Assembly: GCF_949628215.1 (NCBI RefSeq) | Contig: NC_134277.1 | Span: forward strand, 90,633,963 to 90,697,962 | DNA: 64,000 bases | Source: Phalacrocorax aristotelis | Taxonomy: Eukaryota > Chordata > Aves > Suliformes > Phalacrocoracidae | Direction of reading: 5' to 3' | In this document: in pieces, positions 59,726 through 64,000 of the stretch | Position numbering within the stretch: the first letter of the stretch is position 1 | Layout of the letters: each line of letters begins with the position of its first letter | The notes under the pieces: model-generated | What the model was told of the DNA's origin: nothing | Databases searched by the model: none | What the model saw: only the letters and a program-made list of their open reading frames with translations | Made by a program: the position numbers and the translations under genes

Positions 59726-60045
59726 TCACAGAATCACAGAATGGTAGGGGTTGGAAGGGACCTCTGGAGATCATCTTGTCCAACACCTCTGCTTGAGCAG
59801 GCACACCTAAAGCAGGGGGCACAGGAACGCATCCAGGGGGGTTTTGAATGACTCCAGGGAAGGAGACTCCACAGCCTCCCTGGGCAGCCTGTGCCCCTGC
59901 TCTGGCACCCTCACAGGAAAGAAGTTTTTGCTCATGTTTAGGTGGAACTTCCTGTGTTCCAACTTGTGCCCATTGCCCCTGGTCCTGTCATTGGGCACCA
60001 CTAAAAGGAGTCTGGCCCCACTCTCTTGACACCCAGGATATACTC
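59726..60045 (-). mobile_element. CR1 LINE 3' fragment, relatively young
   Basis: A clean antisense 3' terminus (ATCACAGAATCACAGAATGG) is followed by GGGTTGGAAGGGACCTCTGG, CACAGCCTCCCTGGGCAGCC and CCCTGGTCCTGTCATTGGGC. It is the best-preserved CR1 terminus in the window. The short ORFs here on both strands belong to the element. Confidence 0.95.
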
Positions 60046-63000
60046 GGGATTAGGCCAGCCTCTAGCCCTGGAACTCTAAAATAGTTATTTACCTAGATCA
60101 GCTTGGTAGGCACTGCTGATTTCCTTTATAGCATGGGACACAGCCTCCTTCTTAGGATCAAATGGAGTTTTATTTAGTGGATTCTTTGTAAACCTGCAAA
60201 CACACACTTTTTCAACACGTAAGCTATTTATTCATCTCTTCCTCCTTTGCCTGACTGAGTTGTCTCAACGCTTACTAGTATCTCACTGGGCACCTTTGAT
60301 TATTTACTGTCTGCATCCCTTCATCCTCCAAAGTGACAACATCACCTCCTTTTAAAAGGATATTCAGAGGAAAGGCATTTCCAGCAATAAACATCAAGAA
60401 TGAAGAAAGGCACAAAAATGTTTGCTCCTGGAACGTAAAAACCTGTAGAGGTGCATGTCCAGTCCCTACGTTACTGGTGACACATCCTCCGAAGTCACCT
60501 TCCTCTCAGTGTTGCAAATCCATCTGGCATTTCTAATCTCTTTCACTGAGTTAGATAAACAAAATACTTGAGGTAACCTCCACTCCACGGACATGATAAG
60601 CCCAGGTAAATGCAAAGGATACCTGGGTAAATGAATAAATGAGGTAAATGAATAGCCTTTATGTCACACCAACAGCTCTGGAGAATGAGCAAGGTAAACA
60701 ATATTCTTGGAGAATATGTTTATCTGTCTGCTTTTTAAGTTTGCACAGCATTGGAAATGTTCAGGAGGGGCTTTTTATGTTCATGGTGTCCACCTTCACA
60801 TGATGCTACTTACTGACTAAAAGAGATTTGCCTCCAGGAATTCTGAGTCATGGAACCTTGTGTCAGAGGTGACCATATCATATACACACATGTATTTTTA
60901 AATCCTTGCACTCACAGACAAATGCAAGACATGGTCAGTAATCCTGAGAGAAGTCTTCCTGTAAAGCACAGAAATCACTCATACATTTCTCCCGAAATAA
61001 AGGTAAAATGCATCCTTCATCTTGTTCCACCTTCAGCCTTGACATCTGGCCACATTTTCATCTTAAAATATCACCTTTACAGTCATTCTGTAGCTGCTCA
61101 GTGTGAAAGCTGACTCTTATGGAACGGTTGGAAGAGTGGCAGCTACATGATGGTCACTCTACTCTGGATGCAAAAATTCTTGTTTGTCATTGCAGACACT
61201 GACTTTCTGGATTTTCTGGCTATAATTTCTAAACGTCTGAGATCATGAACTTTTCTGGGCTCCTCTATATAACCAGAGAACCAGGGCCATCATTAGGGCC
61301 TTACAGTTCTGCTTTTAACTGGGAGCAAAAAATGTGCATCTGAGCCCTAGGTAGCCCCTTGTTTTGCAAGTGACTGATGGCTCTTTACTCCAAGAAGAGT
61401 CTGAGGGGTGTCCTGCATCAGCTTCAGTTGCTCCACATGAAGCTGAGGGCTGCTGCCAGACCTGTTTCACTAGTGAGTGCACAGCAGCTGAGCCTAAAAG
61501 CAGGACTCCAGGTGCTCCAGTACTCTGGTGCACAGCACCAAAGGCACACACAAAGGTAGCTTGTTACTAGCTCAGAGCACCAGGTTAACCCCCAGCTAGA
61601 CAAAGGCACTAAGACTCTAGGTCACCTAAGTAACAGATGGATGTCAGTGTGAACCACACAAAGTTAACACACAGAGACAGTCAAGCCCATTGGGACCAAC
61701 TTTAAAGGCAGAATGCTGGAATTTCAGTTATTTAGTCTCACATACTTTACGGTGCCATCAAGTAATTTTTGGCTCCTGAAGTTTTAAAACTGCATCGCAG
61801 GCCTCTTGCTCACCTGAAGTGACAGGCACAGGATAAAGGTCAATAGCACAAAGTACAAAGTCATGTGCTGAAGGCCCAGTGATACAGAACTTTTATGTAA
61901 ATCTGGAGAGGCAAACAAAGAAAGAAGAGATAAAGAAAGAAGAGTGTGTTGGTAGAAAGGATAAAAAGTACGTGCTGCCAGAGTGATGCAGCCTTAAAAA
62001 AAGAAAAGGCTGATGTGATTCTATGTGACTGAGGATGGCACTCAGTGAGGTACTTCTAGTAAAGATGGGGAAGTATTAGAACCTTTGTATGAGATTATGA
62101 TAAGATCAAATTTGGATCCCAGCACACTCTCATCTTTGACGCCTGCTAAACGCTTTTGCTTTGACTCCGGTCAATCCTTTACCTTCATGTTCCTTTAAAT
62201 CTCACCATATTCTCTCATTTTCCTCTCTACAGCACAGAGCCATAAGAAAGGTCAGTTGCAACACATTTACAGGTAATGAACTCTTCCCCCTTTTTCCTAA
62301 GATCTTAACATTAGCATTGTCATCACAACAGTAGGAGACATGCTTTAGCTTCTTGTTTCTCAATGCCAATTATAAATCCCAAGCATCATGGAAAAAGTTC
62401 AAAAGGGGGTGACAAAGGATTAGAGAAGCTAAATTTTTTAAAAAATAGTTAGATTAGTTGCAAGATTACTGCCAATGGCTCAGTTCCTTAAAAGTGGGGA
62501 GTCTGTATTTACATACACTGTCATACACTGTGGCCAGGAATTGTGATCATGTCCTCACACCCTGATCTTGGAGAAGCTGCTGCTGCCACCAGCTGGTAGT
62601 TCACTGGTCCTTGGCTGGAGAGATGAACACATAGCTTACTCAGAGAAGTCCCAGAAGACAGGTAGGCCCTGAAGGAGGTCACACCTACAGAAAGTTACAG
62701 AAACATTGTTCCAGCCCGAAGTACATTTTGGAATTTGACAAAAGGCAAGGCCTGTAATATGTTAACATGACCAACCAATGACAGCATTCACAGTCAGCAG
62801 TTATCCATGGGCAGGGTTAGAACAGCAAGTGTACTAAATTCACAGCATGAGGCATGCAACACTGCTCCTTTTTACGATTAGGTGACATTTATGTGCTTCA
62901 CCTCTTAGGTTCCAGAAATATATTTTGGGGTGGCAGCTCCTTTGTACTCTGGAAGTAGAAATGGCAGTTCCTTGCATGCTTCACTGCTGCTTCTGCAGAG

Positions 63001-64000
63001 CCAATGGAAGGAGGAATGTAGTGAGCATTGTGCTATATACCATGCAAAGAACAAATGGTTTGTTATCCCGTGGCGGCAGTCATAGATGTTGTAAGAGAAG
63101 GGCTTTTGGCCCACTTATGGGATCAGTGCAGGTCAGCAGTCCTTTCCTGCCCACTCTACACATGAATATGCACACAGAGATCGTGGATTATCAGAAGCTG
63201 TATACATAGTTGTAGATTGGCTGCTGGGTTTGTCATTTGCAAGCCAAAAGATGAAGGCTTCTCCCTATTAGGTTTAGCAACAACATGCACTTTCTCCTGC
63301 AACATCCTCTACAACAGGACAGTAGGAGCAAACCTGTGCTTGAGTCCTGGAAGCACCAGAAGATACACCAGCCACTGGGCTGCTGTGCACTTCAGAAGAT
63401 GTTCACCAGGACTGGGATGGCGGTAGTACAGAGCAAATGTCACTTCACACCTGGTTGTTCCTGTGAAAGCTAATATGTTGCAATTAACTGTATTAGAAGA
63501 AACCAGTAACTTCTTTGGTTTCTAAAGAATACTGCTTTATCTGGATGTCTGAGACAGAATGGATGACTCCGGTCATCCTTGTTTCCAGACTAAGGTATGG
63601 GAAATGGAAATAGAAAATCTTCTTGGGTTTAAGACATGCCTTCATAGCAGATTAAATTAGGTCTGTTGTAGACCTAAACCACAAATACAACAGTGGTGAT
63701 GGATAGCGCTTGTTCTGAACACAACCACTGGCTATCACTGCAGGTTCACATGCAACACTACTGCCTTCACAATTTGCCTGAGTTATGATGCCTCAGTCTT
63801 TCTTTCCCAGTGAGGCCAAGCTGTCTTTCTCACCCACTGACATCACCCTTCATGACCTCTGTATCTATGCTCTACCAGGTGTTGCTTACCTGATACAGCC
63901 ATTTTCAGATACATGTGTAGACTGATCTCTGAACATCTGCAACCTCTGTGGCATATTAATTTACTCAGCCATTTGTGAGGTGGCGATGCCCAGCAAGCCC
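60046..64000. other. Intergenic DNA to the window end, no gene seen
   Basis: Unique-looking AT-rich sequence with short open frames only. No repeat family, RNA gene or conserved exon could be identified. Confidence 0.5.

Overview
This window looks like vertebrate nuclear DNA, most likely from a bird. It holds a handful of split genes separated by long non-coding stretches. The dispersed repeats are almost all CR1 LINEs with the avian-type 3' end, a run of ATTCTATG-type repeats. There are no mammalian SINEs, no operons, and no bacterial or phage features. Two protein-coding genes can be identified with high confidence from exon-by-exon protein matches recalled from their human orthologues. I could not run any database search.

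Region by region. (1) 1-10.9 kb, + strand: the 3' half of NSUN2, the tRNA/mRNA 5-methylcytosine methyltransferase. The last ten coding exons, stop codon, short 3' UTR and poly(A) signals are present; the catalytic half lies before base 1. (2) 10.9-38.4 kb: a gene-poor convergent intergenic region with several CR1 fragments of different ages, an AT-rich block of about 480 bp, one orphan CpG-rich patch near 14 kb, and scattered motif clusters that could be regulatory. The 3' UTR of the next gene occupies its right end. (3) 38.4-54.4 kb, - strand: the complete coding sequence of UBE2QL1, a ubiquitin-conjugating enzyme. Its two coding exons are separated by an intron of 14,993 bp. Exon 1 carries a long low-complexity N-terminal extension and sits in a large CpG island. 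(4) 54.4-55.3 kb: the UBE2QL1 5' UTR and promoter CpG island, bounded by an alternating purine-pyrimidine (Z-DNA-prone) tract. (5) 55.3-64 kb: upstream flank with one young and one ancient CR1. It also holds an unrecognised minus-strand exon-like block at 57.6-57.8 kb that has good splice signals and a phase-0 open frame.

NSUN2 and UBE2QL1 are transcribed towards each other (tail to tail), which agrees with their neighbourhood on human 5p15.3 as I remember it. Their products act in unrelated processes (RNA modification and ubiquitin transfer), so no pathway link is implied. I found no convincing new multi-gene system. The most interesting leads are the exon-like block at 57.6 kb, the orphan CpG island near 14 kb, motif-dense candidate enhancers at 30.8, 32.8 and 50.9-51.8 kb, and the unusual repeats in and around UBE2QL1 exon 1.
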